A DNA stretch of 64,000 bases from Gordonia spumicola (GCF_009932475.1 NZ_BJOV01000003.1:248001-312000), one strand, 5' to 3'. Numbered from the stretch's first letter, positions 18,081 through 28,137 are shown. Notes: generated from the letters alone by a model not told the origin. Made by a program: numbers and translations.

Positions 18081-20009
18081 TCAGGCGCGGTGGCGGCGAC
18101 CCTGTTCGGCGTACCAGTCGATGAGGGAGTAGTCGTCGACCGACTTCGGATCGATGTTCACCTCGGTGCGGCCCGCGAGGATCGCGGTCACCGGGACCTC
18201 GAGTTTCTTGCCGGTGCGGGTGTGCGGGATGCCGGGGGCGAGGATCACTTCGTCGGGAACGTGCCTGGCGGACAGTCGGCTCTTCACCTGGGACGCGATA
18301 CGCGAGACGAGTTGATCACTCAGTTCGGCTCCGGGAACGAGCGTCACGAACAGCGGCATCCAGTACTCGCCGCCGGGCCCGTCGACGCCGAGGACGAACG
18401 CCTCGGCGATCTCATCGATCCCCTCGACCACTTCGTAGATGTCGGCGGAGCCCATGCGGATGCCGTTGCGATTGAGCGTCGCGTCGCTTCGCCCGTGGAT
18501 CACCAGCGAACCGCGGTCGGTGACCGTCACCCAGTCGCCGTGCCGCCACACGACGGGCGCGTCGTCCGCGTCCCACTGATGGGCGAAGTACGCCGCGCGA
18601 TACCGCTCGCCGTCGGCGTCGTTCCAGAACGAGACGGGCATCGACGGCATCGGCTCGGTGATCACCATCTCGCCGACGTCGCCGATCAACGGCTGGGCCT
18701 GCGGGGTCCAGCTCTGCAGATTGCAGCCGAGATAGCGGACGGAGAGTTCACCGGCCACCACCGTCACACCGGTCGAACCGCCCGCGAAGGCCGACACGAC
18801 GTCGGTTCCGCCACTGATGGACGAGATCGGCAGACCCGCGGCCACATTGTCGTCGACCCAGGTGAAGAGGTCGGCGGCCAGCGTCGACCCGGTGCTGCCG
18901 AGCGTCCGCAGGGCCGAGAGGTCGTGGTCGTCACCAGGGTGCAGGCCCGCCTTCCGGGACGCCTGCAGCTGTCCCGGGCTGGTGCCGAAGTACGTCACCT
19001 TCTCGTCCGCGACGATCCGCCACAACGTGTCGGCGTCCGGATACAACGGAGACCCGCTGTAGGTGACTATCCGCGCACCGACGAGCAGGCCCGCCGCCTG
19101 GAAGTTCCACATCATCCAGCTCAGTGCGGTCTGCCAGAAGAAGACGGAGTCGGGTCCGAGGTCGCCGTGCAGGCCCGCGGATTTCAGGTGTTCGAGGACC
19201 ACGCCCCCGTGGCCGTGGACGATGCCCTTCGGCTTGCCCGTGGTGCCGGACGAGAACAGCACCCACAGCGGGTGGTCGAACGGCACCTTGACCGGTTCCG
19301 CCGATGCAGGTCGGGCGGTCGCGTCCGCCCACGACAGCACGGCGTCGACGGCCTCGCCGACCATGATGTGAGTCGTCACCCCGAGCAGGCGGGCCAGTTC
19401 CACGGACTCGGCGCGACGATCGACGTCCTTGCCGTTGTAGCGATATCCGGACGACGAGACGAGGACCGTCGGATTCAACTGGGCCATGCGACCCGCCGCG
19501 CCCTCGGGTGCGTAGTCCTGACCGCACCCCGACCACACGGCCCCCAGGGACGCCGTCGCCAGGAACGCGATCACCGTCTCCGGCACATCCGGCAGATAGC
19601 CTGCGACGACGTCGCCGCGTCCGACTCCGGCGTCGGCCAACGTCCGCGCGAGCGCTCCGACGAGCCCGGGCAGCTCGGCCCACATGATCTCGGTGCGTGA
19701 ACCGTCCTCGGCGATGCCGACGATCGCCGCACCCGGCAGAGTCGAGTGGGCGAGCACCGCGTCGACGTAGTTCAGCTCGACGCCGGGAAACCACTGCGCG
19801 CCGGGCATCGACCGGTCGGCGAGCACCGCGGCGTCCCCGTCACCCAGCGGGGACGCGGCGATCGCGTCGAGGTCGAAATGGTTCCACACCGCCCGCCAGA
19901 AGCCGGGCAGGTCGTCGACCGACTGCTGCCACAGCGCCGGGTAGTCGGTCAGGTCGCGTCCGGCCGCGGCCCCGTACGACGCGGCGAACCGCGCGATCTG
20001 CGACTGCAT
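18081..20009 (-). CDS. aacS: Acetoacetyl-CoA synthetase (acetoacetate-CoA ligase)
   Basis: This 642-residue acyl-adenylate-forming enzyme is close to the usual 650 residues of AacS. It starts with an ACAS-N-like section (LWQQSVDDLPGFWRAVWNHFD, WFPGVELNYVDAVL). The AMP-binding core has VLFSSGTTGKPKGIVHGHGG, and the C-terminal catalytic region has GRSDATLNRNGIRMGSADIYE with the family lysine near HTRTGKKLEVP. It should convert acetoacetate, ATP and CoA to acetoacetyl-CoA. Its ATG overlaps the stop of the preceding ligase gene by one base. Last in the leucine operon, it would recover the acetoacetate released by the HMG-CoA-lyase step. Confidence 0.88.
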   Translation of the reverse strand: MQSQIARFAASYGAAAGRDLTDYPALWQQSVDDLPGFWRAVWNHFDLDAIAASPLGDGDAAVLADRSMPGAQWFPGVELNYVDAVLAHSTLPGAAIVGIAEDGSRTEIMWAELPGLVGALARTLADAGVGRGDVVAGYLPDVPETVIAFLATASLGAVWSGCGQDYAPEGAAGRMAQLNPTVLVSSSGYRYNGKDVDRRAESVELARLLGVTTHIMVGEAVDAVLSWADATARPASAEPVKVPFDHPLWVLFSSGTTGKPKGIVHGHGGVVLEHLKSAGLHGDLGPDSVFFWQTALSWMMWNFQAAGLLVGARIVTYSGSPLYPDADTLWRIVADEKVTYFGTSPGQLQASRKAGLHPGDDHDLSALRTLGSTGSTLAADLFTWVDDNVAAGLPISSISGGTDVVSAFAGGSTGVTVVAGELSVRYLGCNLQSWTPQAQPLIGDVGEMVITEPMPSMPVSFWNDADGERYRAAYFAHQWDADDAPVVWRHGDWVTVTDRGSLVIHGRSDATLNRNGIRMGSADIYEVVEGIDEIAEAFVLGVDGPGGEYWMPLFVTLVPGAELSDQLVSRIASQVKSRLSARHVPDEVILAPGIPHTRTGKKLEVPVTAILAGRTEVNIDPKSVDDYSLIDWYAEQGRRHRA

Positions 20010-21655
20010 CACTTGTCGAGCCCCAGGAACTCGATCGACTTCGCGCGCATCTCCACTTTGCGGACCTTTCCGGTGACGGTCATCGGGAACGCGTCCACCA
20101 CATGGACGTACTTCGGGATCTTGTGGCGCGAGATGTGACCGCCGGCGAACTCGCGGATCGCGTCGGCGTCCAGCGGCGACGCACCGTCGCGCACCTGGAT
20201 CCACGCCATCAACTCCTCCCCGTACTTCTCGTCGGGGACCCCGATGACCTGGGCGTCGACGATGTCGGGATGGGTGTACAGGAACTCTTCGATCTCGCGC
20301 GGATAGATGTTCTCGCCGCCGCGGATCACCATGTCCTTGATGCGGCCGGTGATGCGGACGTAGCCGTCGTCGCCCATGACCGCGATGTCGCCCGTGTGCA
20401 TCCATCCGTCGGCGTCGAGGGCCTCGGCCGTCTTCTCCGGCTGATTCCAGTAGCCGGACATCACCGAGTAGCCGCGGGTGCAGAACTCGCCCGCCTCGCC
20501 GCGCGGGAGCACGTCGCCGGTCCCCGGGTCGACGATCTTGATCTCCAGATGCGGACCCACCCGGCCGACCGTGCCGACACGCAGGTCGAGGGCGTCGTCG
20601 GACCGGGTCTGCGTGGACACCGGACTGGTCTCGGTCATGCCGTAGCAGATGGACACCTCCGACATGTTCATCTCGTCGATCACTCGACGCATCACCGCCT
20701 CCGGGCACGGCGAGCCCGCCATGATGCCCGTCCGCAGGGACGACAGATCGTACGACGCGCCGGCATCGAGCAGCGCCAACTCCGCGATGAACATCGTCGG
20801 CACGCCGTACAGGCTGGTGCACCGGTACTTCTCGACGGCGGCGAGCGCCGTCGACGGGTCGAACGCCGGACCGGGGATCACCATCGCGCTGCCGTGCGAG
20901 ATGGCCGCGAGGTTGCCCATCACCATGCCGAAGCAGTGATAGAACGGCACCGGGAGGCAGATCCGGTCGGCTTCGGTGTAGTTGACGAGCTCACCGACGA
21001 GGAAGCCGTTGTTGCCGATGTTCGTGTGCGAGAGGGTCACGCCCTTGGGCGACCCGGTGGTGCCCGACGTGTACTGGATGTTGATCGGGTCGTCGGCGCG
21101 CAGACCCGCCGCGATCGCGTCGACGGCGGCGAGTTCGTCGGCCGTCGGCTCGGCGAGCAGCTCCGTGAAGTCGCCCGACTCGAACAGGACCACCTGTCGC
21201 AGGTCCGGAGCCTGGTCGCGCACGTCGTTCAGCATCTCCGCGTACTCGGAGTCGCGGAACCGCTCCGCCGCGAGCACGACTGTCGTCCCCGACTGCACCA
21301 GCACGTACGCGAGCTCGTGTCGACGGTACGACGGGTTGATCACGACGAGGATCGCGCCGATCTCGGCCGCCGCGAACTGGGTCAGCACCCATTCGAATCG
21401 ATTGGGTGACCACAGCCCGATCCGGTCTCCCGCAGCGACGCCCAGACGCAGCAGTCCCGCGGCCAGCGCCCGCACGTCCCGCCGAAACTCGCGGTACGTC
21501 CACGTCCGGTCGATCGCTGCGTCGATCAGTGCGACGGCGTCCGGGAACTTCTCGGCCGTCGCAGCGAGGGTCGCGCCGATGGTGGTGGTCAGCAACGCGG
21601 GTTCGGATTCGCCGCGCGCGTAGGAGTCGGTGTCGGTGTACGCCTGCTCAGCCAT
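20009..21655 (-). CDS. Fatty-acid/acyl-CoA ligase, FadD35-like
   Basis: This 548-residue AMP-dependent ligase has the P-loop YTSGTTGSPKGVTLSH, the adenine motif YGMTETSPVSTQ, the hinge GDIAVMGDDGYVRITGRIKDMVIRGGENIYPREIEE and the catalytic Lys in MTVTGKVRKVEM. It activates a carboxylic acid to its CoA thioester, probably a short- or branched-chain acid given its neighbours. FadD35 occupies the same cluster in M. tuberculosis, from memory. Between acetoacetyl-CoA synthetase and the CitE-type lyase, it may bring free isovalerate or related acids into the pathway. Substrate is an inference. Confidence 0.85.
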   Translation of the reverse strand: MAEQAYTDTDSYARGESEPALLTTTIGATLAATAEKFPDAVALIDAAIDRTWTYREFRRDVRALAAGLLRLGVAAGDRIGLWSPNRFEWVLTQFAAAEIGAILVVINPSYRRHELAYVLVQSGTTVVLAAERFRDSEYAEMLNDVRDQAPDLRQVVLFESGDFTELLAEPTADELAAVDAIAAGLRADDPINIQYTSGTTGSPKGVTLSHTNIGNNGFLVGELVNYTEADRICLPVPFYHCFGMVMGNLAAISHGSAMVIPGPAFDPSTALAAVEKYRCTSLYGVPTMFIAELALLDAGASYDLSSLRTGIMAGSPCPEAVMRRVIDEMNMSEVSICYGMTETSPVSTQTRSDDALDLRVGTVGRVGPHLEIKIVDPGTGDVLPRGEAGEFCTRGYSVMSGYWNQPEKTAEALDADGWMHTGDIAVMGDDGYVRITGRIKDMVIRGGENIYPREIEEFLYTHPDIVDAQVIGVPDEKYGEELMAWIQVRDGASPLDADAIREFAGGHISRHKIPKYVHVVDAFPMTVTGKVRKVEMRAKSIEFLGLDK

Positions 21656-21682
21656 GAGTTCCTCCGGGTGATGGGGTGGGGA

Positions 21683-22522
21683 TCAGCGGGTGGCGCCCGC
21701 GCGGGACATGACGGCTCGGGCCTGTGCCAGGACCGGGCCGTCGATCATCTGGCCGTCGAGCGCGAACACGCCGCCGTCGTAGTCGACAGCGGTCTCCAGC
21801 ACGCGTCGCGCCCACTCGACGGTCTCTGCCGCCGGGGCGTAGCCCTCGCGGATGTGCGCGGCCTGCGACGGGTGGATGCAGGCGGTGGCCGTGTAGCCGA
21901 GCGCGACCGCGTCGCGGACCTCGGCGACGAGGCCGTCGACGTCGGCGATGTCGATGTGGACCGCGTCGATCGCGGCCTTGCCGTACGCGCCCGCGGCCAG
22001 CCGCACCCGCGACCGCACGTGACGGGCCACGTCCCGGTACTCGCCCGCGTACGGCTCATCGTCGCCGAATCGGCTCGACGTCCCACCGAGTCCGGCGACG
22101 AGGTCCTCCGCACCCCACATGAGCCCGACGCAGTTGGGCGCGGCGACGATCTCCTCGACACGGAGCGCTCCCTTCGGCGTCTCGATGAGTGCGATCGTCG
22201 GCAGATGATGCGCCGCGAGCTGCGACGGGTCCTCGACCTTGGCCTGCATCAGGACGCGGTACGGCGTCGCCTGCACGGCGGCGAGATCGAGCTCGTGATC
22301 GTCGGTGCCCGCCGGGTTCACCCGCACGATCACGCGATCGGCCGCGATCGGGTTGGCGATCAGCGCCTCCCGTGCGGCGGCCTTGTTGACCGGTGCGACG
22401 GCGTCCTCCAGGTCGAGGATCACCATGTCGGCGCGGTCGAGCGCCTTCAGATACCGCTCGGGCCGATCGGCCGGGCAGAACAACAGCGCCGGACCGGCCG
22501 GGGTCCACGATTCGACTGCCAT
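21683..22522 (-). CDS. citE: CitE-type beta-hydroxyacyl-CoA lyase (Rv2498c-like)
   Basis: This 279-residue TIM-barrel lyase of the HpcH/HpaI-CitE family has FCPADRPERYLKAL (CoA/phosphate loop), the metal site VILDLEDAVAP with conserved Glu and Asp, IALIETPKGAL with the catalytic Glu, and GLMWGAEDLVAGLGG. No CitD or CitF genes are nearby, so it is not part of citrate lyase. Its counterpart in the mycobacterial leucine cluster has been described as a lyase acting on (R)-3-hydroxy-3-methylglutaryl-CoA and related thioesters. Here it would split the HMG-CoA-level intermediate into acetoacetate and acetyl-CoA. It starts one base after the MaoC stop. Confidence 0.88.
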   Translation of the reverse strand: MAVESWTPAGPALLFCPADRPERYLKALDRADMVILDLEDAVAPVNKAAAREALIANPIAADRVIVRVNPAGTDDHELDLAAVQATPYRVLMQAKVEDPSQLAAHHLPTIALIETPKGALRVEEIVAAPNCVGLMWGAEDLVAGLGGTSSRFGDDEPYAGEYRDVARHVRSRVRLAAGAYGKAAIDAVHIDIADVDGLVAEVRDAVALGYTATACIHPSQAAHIREGYAPAAETVEWARRVLETAVDYDGGVFALDGQMIDGPVLAQARAVMSRAGATR

Positions 22523-22523
22523 G

Positions 22524-23015
22524 TCAGCTCTCTCTCGGTGCGAGTCGGACGAGCGTCGAACGCGACGCCTTCGCCACTATGACACCGTCTTGGTTGCGGC
22601 CGATGTGCGTGATCTGAACAATGCCTTCACCGGGGCGCGACGACGACTCGCGTTTGCCCGTGCACTCGGTCTCCGCATACAGCGTGTCCCCGGCGAACAG
22701 CGGATGGGGAAAGGCGATGTCGCTGAAACCGAGGTTCGCCACGAGCGTCCCCTGCGTCAGCTGCGACACCGACAGCCCGACGATCGTCGACAGCGTGAAC
22801 ATCGAGTTGATCAGCCGCTGTCCGCCGAATCCCGGCTGCTGCGCCGACCACGCGGCGTCGAGATGGAGCGCCTGGGTGTTCATCGTCAACGTCGTGAACA
22901 GCACGTTGTCGGCTTCGGTCACGGTCCGTCCGGGCTTGTGCTCGTAGACGGTCCCGACCTCGAACTCCTCGAACCACAGTCCGCGCTGGGAGACGCGTTT
23001 GCCGCCCGCGCTCAC
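22524..23015 (-). CDS. MaoC-like (R)-specific enoyl-CoA hydratase
   Basis: This 163-residue hot-dog-fold hydratase has FEEFEVGTVYEHKPGRTVTEADNVLFTTLTMNTQALHLD. The Asp and His of the MaoC active site are replaced in spacing by D-x(n)-N-x-Q-x-x-H, as in the Rv2499c group. The later region FPHPLFAGDTLYAETEC fits the overhang segment. It would hydrate 3-methylglutaconyl-CoA, giving an (R)-hydroxy product that suits the next-gene lyase. The GTG at 23015 overlaps the acyl-CoA dehydrogenase stop by four bases. Confidence 0.86.
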   Translation of the reverse strand: MSAGGKRVSQRGLWFEEFEVGTVYEHKPGRTVTEADNVLFTTLTMNTQALHLDAAWSAQQPGFGGQRLINSMFTLSTIVGLSVSQLTQGTLVANLGFSDIAFPHPLFAGDTLYAETECTGKRESSSRPGEGIVQITHIGRNQDGVIVAKASRSTLVRLAPRES

Positions 23016-24160
23016 GCCGGCAGTCCCAGCGCGCGGGCGATCAGCATGAGCTGGACCTCGGTGGTGCCCTCGCCGATCTCGAGGATCTTCGAGTCGCGGT
23101 AGTGGCGGGCGACCGGGTACTCGTTCATGAAGCCGTAGCCGCCGTGGATCTGCGTCGCCATGCGGGCGTTGTCCATCGCGGCCTCGCTCGACACCATCTT
23201 CGCGATCGACGCCTCCTTCTTGAACGGCTTGCCCGCGAGCATGCGGGCCGCGGCGTCGTAGTACGCCATGCGGGCGACGTGAGCGCGCGCCTCCATGCGG
23301 GCGATCGCGAACGACACCGACTGGTACTCGGCTATCGACTTGCCGAACGACTTGCGGTCCCGCGCGTACTTGATCGACTCGTCGACGCAGCCCTGTGCGA
23401 CACCCGTCGCGAGGCCCGCGATGGCGATGCGTCCCTCGTCGAGGATCGACAGGAAGTTCGCGTAGCCGCGACCGCGTTCGCCGAGCAGGTTTTCGCGCGG
23501 GACGTGGACGTCGTCGAAACTCAGCGGATGCGTGTCGGACGCGTGCCAGCCGACCTTGTCGTAGGCGGGTTCCGCGGTGAAGCCCGGCGTCCCCGCGGGC
23601 ACGATGATCGTCGAGATCTCCTTGCGGCCGCCTGCCTTCTCACCGGTCACCGCGGTGACGGTGACGAGCGAGGTGATGTCGGTGCCCGAATTGGTGATGA
23701 ACTGCTTGCCGCCGTTGATGACCCACTCGGAGCCCTCGTCGCGGGCGGTCGTGGCCGTCGCGCCCGCATCGGAGCCCGCACCCGGCTCGGTGAGGCCGAA
23801 GCCGGCGAGCGCCTTTCCGGCGAGCAGGTCGGGAAGGTACCGCTCCTTCTGCTCCTGCGTGCCGAACCGGTAGATCGGCATCGCGCCGAGACCGACACCG
23901 GCCTCCAGCGTGATGGCGACCGACTGGTCCACCTTGCCGAGCTCCTCCAACGCGAGGGCTAACGCGAAGTAGTCGCCGCCCATGCCGCCGAACTCCTCCG
24001 AGAACGGCAGGCCGAACAGGCCCATCTCGCCCATCTTGGCGACGACCTCGTACGGGAAGGTCTTCTCGCGGTCGTGCCGCGCCGCGACCGGCGCGACGAC
24101 ACCCTGCGCGAAGTCCCGGACACTGTCGACGAGGTCGGTGTACTCCTGGGTCAATTCCAT
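23012..24160 (-). CDS. Acyl-CoA dehydrogenase (FadE19-like; probable isovaleryl-CoA or 2-methyl-branched acyl-CoA)
   Basis: This is a 382-residue FAD-dependent acyl-CoA dehydrogenase with the usual helical N-domain, central beta domain (GFGLTEPGAGSDAGA; KQFITNSGT) and C-domain (GRIAIAGLATGVAQGCVDESIKYARDRKSFG; QIHGGYGFMNEYPVARHYRDSKILEIGEGTTEVQLMLIAR). Length and motifs are typical. The catalytic base would be the Glu in IGEGTTE or in the G-helix; I do not assign it. With AccA1/AccD1 it fits oxidation of isovaleryl-CoA to 3-methylcrotonyl-CoA. ATG at 24160 is the family-length start. Confidence 0.9.
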   Translation of the reverse strand: MELTQEYTDLVDSVRDFAQGVVAPVAARHDREKTFPYEVVAKMGEMGLFGLPFSEEFGGMGGDYFALALALEELGKVDQSVAITLEAGVGLGAMPIYRFGTQEQKERYLPDLLAGKALAGFGLTEPGAGSDAGATATTARDEGSEWVINGGKQFITNSGTDITSLVTVTAVTGEKAGGRKEISTIIVPAGTPGFTAEPAYDKVGWHASDTHPLSFDDVHVPRENLLGERGRGYANFLSILDEGRIAIAGLATGVAQGCVDESIKYARDRKSFGKSIAEYQSVSFAIARMEARAHVARMAYYDAAARMLAGKPFKKEASIAKMVSSEAAMDNARMATQIHGGYGFMNEYPVARHYRDSKILEIGEGTTEVQLMLIARALGLPA

Positions 24161-24203
24161 GTCAGTTCCTTCTTCTCAATTCGGCTGGTTCGCCCGCCGC
24201 CCG

Positions 24204-26186
24204 CTAGGGAATGGGCGGGGCTGCGATGTGCGCGAGGACCTGGGCTGCGGCGACCTTGTCGCCGACCGCGACGGTGATGCTCGCGGCCCCGTCGATCGGA
24301 GCGCGGAGCGTGTGTTCCATCTTCATGGCCTCGACCACCACGAGCGGGTCACCCGCGGTGACCGTCGCACCGTCGATGCCCGGCACGGCCACGACCGTCC
24401 CCGGCATCGGGCTCGTCACGTCGCCCGCGGCGTCGGCGTCGTCCGCGTCGGCCAGCGCCCGGAGCGGATGGGCCTGCCAGGTGCCCGCGTCGCCCGCCAC
24501 CCAGTGGTCCCGGACGGTCCACGCGCGACGGATCCCGTCGACGGTCAGATGCACGGTGTCACCGGAACGCGCCATGATCACGTGCCCGGTCCACGACTCG
24601 TCGTCTCCACCACTGACCGTCACCTCGGCGTCGACTACGCCGGACGCGGCACTCAGCAACGACGACACGACGTGGGTCCGACCGTCCACCGACAGCCGCG
24701 AGACGTAGGGCGACGGAGCCCCGACGCGGAATCCGAGCGCACTCGACCACAGGTCGTCGGGGTCGCCGAGGTCGAGGGCGCCGAGCGACGCGGCCACCAA
24801 CGCCTCCGGCGGCGGTGTCGGGGCGTCGTAGTCGACGACGATCCGGTCGAGGAGTTCGGTGTCGAGGTCGCCCGACCGGACGGCCTCGTGCGCGAGGACG
24901 TGGCGGCAGAAGTCGACGTTGGTGACGACGCCGGTCAGTCGGGTCTGTGCCAGCGCCTCGTCCAGCCGGTCGACGGCTTCGCCGCGGTCGGCCCCGTGGA
25001 CGATCACCTTCGCGAGCATCGGGTCGTAGTCGCTGCCGATCACCGATCCGGCGACGACACCGCTGTCGATGCGCGCGAATCGGGGCCACGCGAGGTCGCC
25101 GATCCGGCCCCCGGTCGGCAGGAACCCGTTCGCCGGGTCCTCGGCGTACACCCGAGCCTCCATCGCGTGCCCGGTCATCGTCACGTCGTCCTGAGTGAAC
25201 GAGAGGACCTCGCCGCGCGCGATGCGCACCTGCTGTTCCACCAGGTCGAGGCCGGTGACCAGCTCGGTGACCGGATGCTCCACCTGGAGACGGGTGTTCA
25301 TCTCCATGAAGTAGAAGTTCTCCGGATCGCGCGCCGAGACGATGAACTCGACGGTTCCCGCCCCGGTGTAGCCGACGCTGCGGGCGGCGTCGCACGCGGC
25401 CTCGCCGATACGAGCCCTGGTGGCCTCGTCGAGCAGCGCCGACGGGGCCTCCTCGATCACCTTCTGGTGACGACGCTGCAGGGAGCACTCACGTTCGCCC
25501 AGGTGGACGACGTTGCCGTGCGTGTCTGCCAGCACCTGCACTTCGATGTGGCGCGGGGTCAGGACGAAGTGTTCGAGGAACAGGGAGTCGTCGCCGAACG
25601 CCGCCCCAGCCTCTCGGCGAGCGGTGACCAGCGCGTCGGCGAGGTCGGCGGCGTCGTCGACGCGATGCATGCCCTTGCCGCCGCCGCCCGCGCTCGGCTT
25701 GATCAGGACGGGGAACCCGATGCCCGGAGCGGCCTCGATCAGTTCGTCGTCGGTGAGTCCCGGCCGCGACAGGCCCGGAACCACCGGCACGCCGCGTTCG
25801 GTGACGGCCGCGCGCGCCGTGATCTTGTCGCCCATCGTCGCGATCGACTGCGCGGGCGGGCCGATGAACACGATGCCCGCGTCGGCGAGCGCGGCCGCGA
25901 ACGTCTGGTTCTCCGACAGGAAGCCGTACCCGGGGTGGACGGCGTCCGGCCCGGTCGCGACGGCCGCGGCGATCACCTTGTCGATGTCGAGGTAGCTCTG
26001 CGCGGCGGCTGCCGGGCCGAGGCGGACCGCCTCGCCCGCGGCCTTGACGTGCGGCGCGTCGACGTCGGCGTCGGAGTAGACGGCGACCGATTCGACGCCC
26101 ATCGCGGTGAGCGTGTCGATCACACGGACGGCGATCTCGCCGCGGTTGGCGACGAGCACTTTGCGAATACGAGTGGTCATTGTCAT
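24204..26186 (-). CDS. accA1: Biotin-dependent acyl-CoA carboxylase alpha chain (AccA1; methylcrotonyl-CoA carboxylase)
   Basis: This 660-residue subunit contains biotin carboxylase (about 5-450: [18 protein letters not shown]-grasp [54 protein letters not shown]) and a C-terminal biotin carrier domain with the biotinyl lysine in VEAMKMEH. It carboxylates biotin for the AccD1 partner. The operon context (isovaleryl-CoA dehydrogenase type, hydratase, HMG-CoA-lyase type) indicates 3-methylcrotonyl-CoA as substrate. The ATG at 26186 overlaps the accD1 stop by one base; a second ATG at 26180 is also possible. Confidence 0.93.
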   Translation of the reverse strand: MTMTTRIRKVLVANRGEIAVRVIDTLTAMGVESVAVYSDADVDAPHVKAAGEAVRLGPAAAAQSYLDIDKVIAAAVATGPDAVHPGYGFLSENQTFAAALADAGIVFIGPPAQSIATMGDKITARAAVTERGVPVVPGLSRPGLTDDELIEAAPGIGFPVLIKPSAGGGGKGMHRVDDAADLADALVTARREAGAAFGDDSLFLEHFVLTPRHIEVQVLADTHGNVVHLGERECSLQRRHQKVIEEAPSALLDEATRARIGEAACDAARSVGYTGAGTVEFIVSARDPENFYFMEMNTRLQVEHPVTELVTGLDLVEQQVRIARGEVLSFTQDDVTMTGHAMEARVYAEDPANGFLPTGGRIGDLAWPRFARIDSGVVAGSVIGSDYDPMLAKVIVHGADRGEAVDRLDEALAQTRLTGVVTNVDFCRHVLAHEAVRSGDLDTELLDRIVVDYDAPTPPPEALVAASLGALDLGDPDDLWSSALGFRVGAPSPYVSRLSVDGRTHVVSSLLSAASGVVDAEVTVSGGDDESWTGHVIMARSGDTVHLTVDGIRRAWTVRDHWVAGDAGTWQAHPLRALADADDADAAGDVTSPMPGTVVAVPGIDGATVTAGDPLVVVEAMKMEHTLRAPIDGAASITVAVGDKVAAAQVLAHIAAPPIP

Positions 26187-27775
26187 CACATCCGGAAGAC
26201 GCCGTAGCGCGGCTCGGGCAGGGGCGAATAGCGGCAGGCCTCGAGGGCGAGACCGAGTACGGTGCGGGTGTCGGCCGGGTCGATGATCCCGTCGTCCCAC
26301 AGCCGGGCCGTGGAGTAGTAGGCGTCGGACTGTTCGGCGAACTGCTCGCGGATCGGCGCCTTGAACGCCTCCTCGTCGGCGTCCGACCAGGTCCCGCCCG
26401 CGCGTTCGACGCCGTTGCGTCGGACCGTCGCGAGGGTGTCGGCGGCCTGCGGTCCGCCCATCACCGAGATGCGGGCATTGGGCCAGCACCACAGGAACCG
26501 CGGCGAGTACGCGCGCCCGCACATGGAGTAGTTGCCCGCGCCGAACGAACCGCCGATCATCACGGTCAGCTTGGGGACGCGTGCGCAGGCGACGGCGTTG
26601 ACCATCTTGGCGCCGTTCTTGGCGATGCCGCCCTCCTCGTACTGACGGCCGACCATGAAGCCGGTGATGTTCTGCAGGAAGATCAGCGGGATACGCCGCT
26701 GATCGCACAGTTCGATGAAGTGCGCACCCTTGAGCGCCGACTCGCTGAACAGCACACCGTTGTTGGCGACGAATCCGACGGGGTGTCCGTGGATCGTGGC
26801 GAACGCGGTGACGAGCGAGGTTCCGTAGCCGGCCTTGAACTCGGTGTACTCGCCGCCGTCGGACAAGATCTCGATCACTTCGCGCACGTCGTACGGGATC
26901 TTCGGGTCGGTCGGGACCACGTCGTAGAGGTCGGTCTGTTCACGCTCGGGCGCCACGGTCGGGACGGTGTCCCACTGAGCGGCGTCTCGCGGACCGAACG
27001 TCGCGACGATCTCGCGGACCTTCGCCAAGGCCTGCTCGTCGTTGTCGACGAGGTGATCGGTGACGCCGGAGACCGTCGAGTGCATGGCGCCGCCGCCGAG
27101 GTCCTCGGCCGTGACGTCTTCGCCGGTCGCGGCCTTCACCAGCGGCGGACCGGCGAGGAAGATGGTGCCCTGATTGCGGACGATGACGTTCTCGTCGCTC
27201 ATCGCGGGAACGTACGCGCCGCCCGCGGTGGACGAGCCGAGGACCGCGGAGATCTGTGGGATCCCGGCGGCGCTCATGTTCGCCTGGTTGAAGAAAATGC
27301 GACCGAAGTGCTCGCGGTCGGGGAACACGTCGTCCTGGTTGAGGAGCATCGCGCCGCCGGAGTCGACGAGGTAGATGCAGGGCAGCCGGTTGGCGGCGGC
27401 GATCTCCTGCGCGCGCAGGTGCTTCTTGACGGTCACCGGGTAGTAGGTGCCGCCGGAGACGGTCGCATCGTTGGCGACGATCATGCACTCGCGGCCGTGG
27501 ATGCGGCCGATGCCCGCGACGACGCCCGCCGAGGGAGCCTTGCCGTCGTACATGCCGTGGGCGGCGAGCGGCGCCACTTCGAGGAACGGCGATCCGGGGT
27601 CGAGGAGGCCGTCGATCCGGTCCCTGGCGAGGAGCTTGCCTCGTGCGACATGTCGATCGCGGGCCTTCTGTCCGCCGCCCAACGCCGCGGTCAGCACCCG
27701 TTCGCGGAGCACCTCGACGTTCTCGCGGTGGGCCTCACGCGGCCCGGCTTGGAGTCCGGTCGGTGTCGATGCCAT
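26186..27775 (-). CDS. accD1: Acyl-CoA carboxylase beta chain (AccD1; methylcrotonyl-CoA carboxyltransferase)
   Basis: This 529-residue carboxyltransferase has N- and C-terminal crotonase-like halves. The N half carries [11 protein letters not shown] and the oxyanion region [17 protein letters not shown] with [15 protein letters not shown]. The C half carries [26 protein letters not shown] and [22 protein letters not shown]. The FMVG-x-x-YE motif is characteristic of methylcrotonyl-CoA carboxylase beta chains. First gene of the seven-gene operon, it sits downstream of a clear promoter with a palindrome. ATG at 27775. Confidence 0.94.
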   Translation of the reverse strand: MASTPTGLQAGPREAHRENVEVLRERVLTAALGGGQKARDRHVARGKLLARDRIDGLLDPGSPFLEVAPLAAHGMYDGKAPSAGVVAGIGRIHGRECMIVANDATVSGGTYYPVTVKKHLRAQEIAAANRLPCIYLVDSGGAMLLNQDDVFPDREHFGRIFFNQANMSAAGIPQISAVLGSSTAGGAYVPAMSDENVIVRNQGTIFLAGPPLVKAATGEDVTAEDLGGGAMHSTVSGVTDHLVDNDEQALAKVREIVATFGPRDAAQWDTVPTVAPEREQTDLYDVVPTDPKIPYDVREVIEILSDGGEYTEFKAGYGTSLVTAFATIHGHPVGFVANNGVLFSESALKGAHFIELCDQRRIPLIFLQNITGFMVGRQYEEGGIAKNGAKMVNAVACARVPKLTVMIGGSFGAGNYSMCGRAYSPRFLWCWPNARISVMGGPQAADTLATVRRNGVERAGGTWSDADEEAFKAPIREQFAEQSDAYYSTARLWDDGIIDPADTRTVLGLALEACRYSPLPEPRYGVFRM

Positions 27776-27794
27776 CGTCCACCCTCTCGGTTAG

Positions 27795-27841
27795 TTTCCA
27801 TTAACTGAAATTAGAGTAGCGGCCGATCGGCGATCTGACCA
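27795..27841 (-). promoter_or_regulatory. Promoter and candidate operator of the leucine catabolic operon
   Basis: On the minus strand TGGTCA (27841-27836), a 17-bp spacer and TACTCT (27818-27813) form a promoter. Immediately downstream of the -10, at 27795-27810, lies TTTCCATTAACTGAAA, an imperfect palindrome (12 of 16 positions symmetric) centred on TTAA. A repressor bound there would cover the transcription start. Its protein is not identified. Confidence 0.6.
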
Positions 27842-28005
27842 GACCTTCATCCGATCCGCCGACAGCGGCGATGCCCGGAGCATCATCGCCCTTCGCCATC
27901 CTCCCCCCGTCGGCCCACCGATCACCACGACTTGGCGATGCTCGACCTCCGCGTCGCTCCGCTCACCGAACCCGGGGCCGCTCGCCCGCGTCGTCCACGA
28001 AGAAC

Positions 28006-28034
28006 GTGACAGCGGTCACGCGATTGCATACCCT
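28006..28034 (+). promoter_or_regulatory. Promoter of the 2-oxoacid:ferredoxin oxidoreductase gene
   Basis: GTGACA (28006-28011), 17 bases and TACCCT (28029-28034) fit a vegetative promoter, giving a leader of about 95 bases. The -35 lies inside GTGAC-AGCG-GTCAC (28006-28019), a short perfect inverted repeat that could bind a regulator. In the 362-base divergent gap 27776-28137 I see only this promoter and the leucine operon promoter. Confidence 0.5.
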
Positions 28035-28137
28035 GGGCGGTGAGCCACCGCACACCCCGCGGTGTCTGACACGCGCCTCGACGCGTCGCACCACCCCGCG
28101 ACGGGCCGAGCCGAACCGATACAGGCCAGGTGAAAAC

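Noticed and set aside
20010-20822. Long upstream extension of the acetoacetyl-CoA synthetase frame
   Set aside because: It overlaps the FadD35-like gene. The ATG at 20009 gives the family length and a one-base stop/start overlap.
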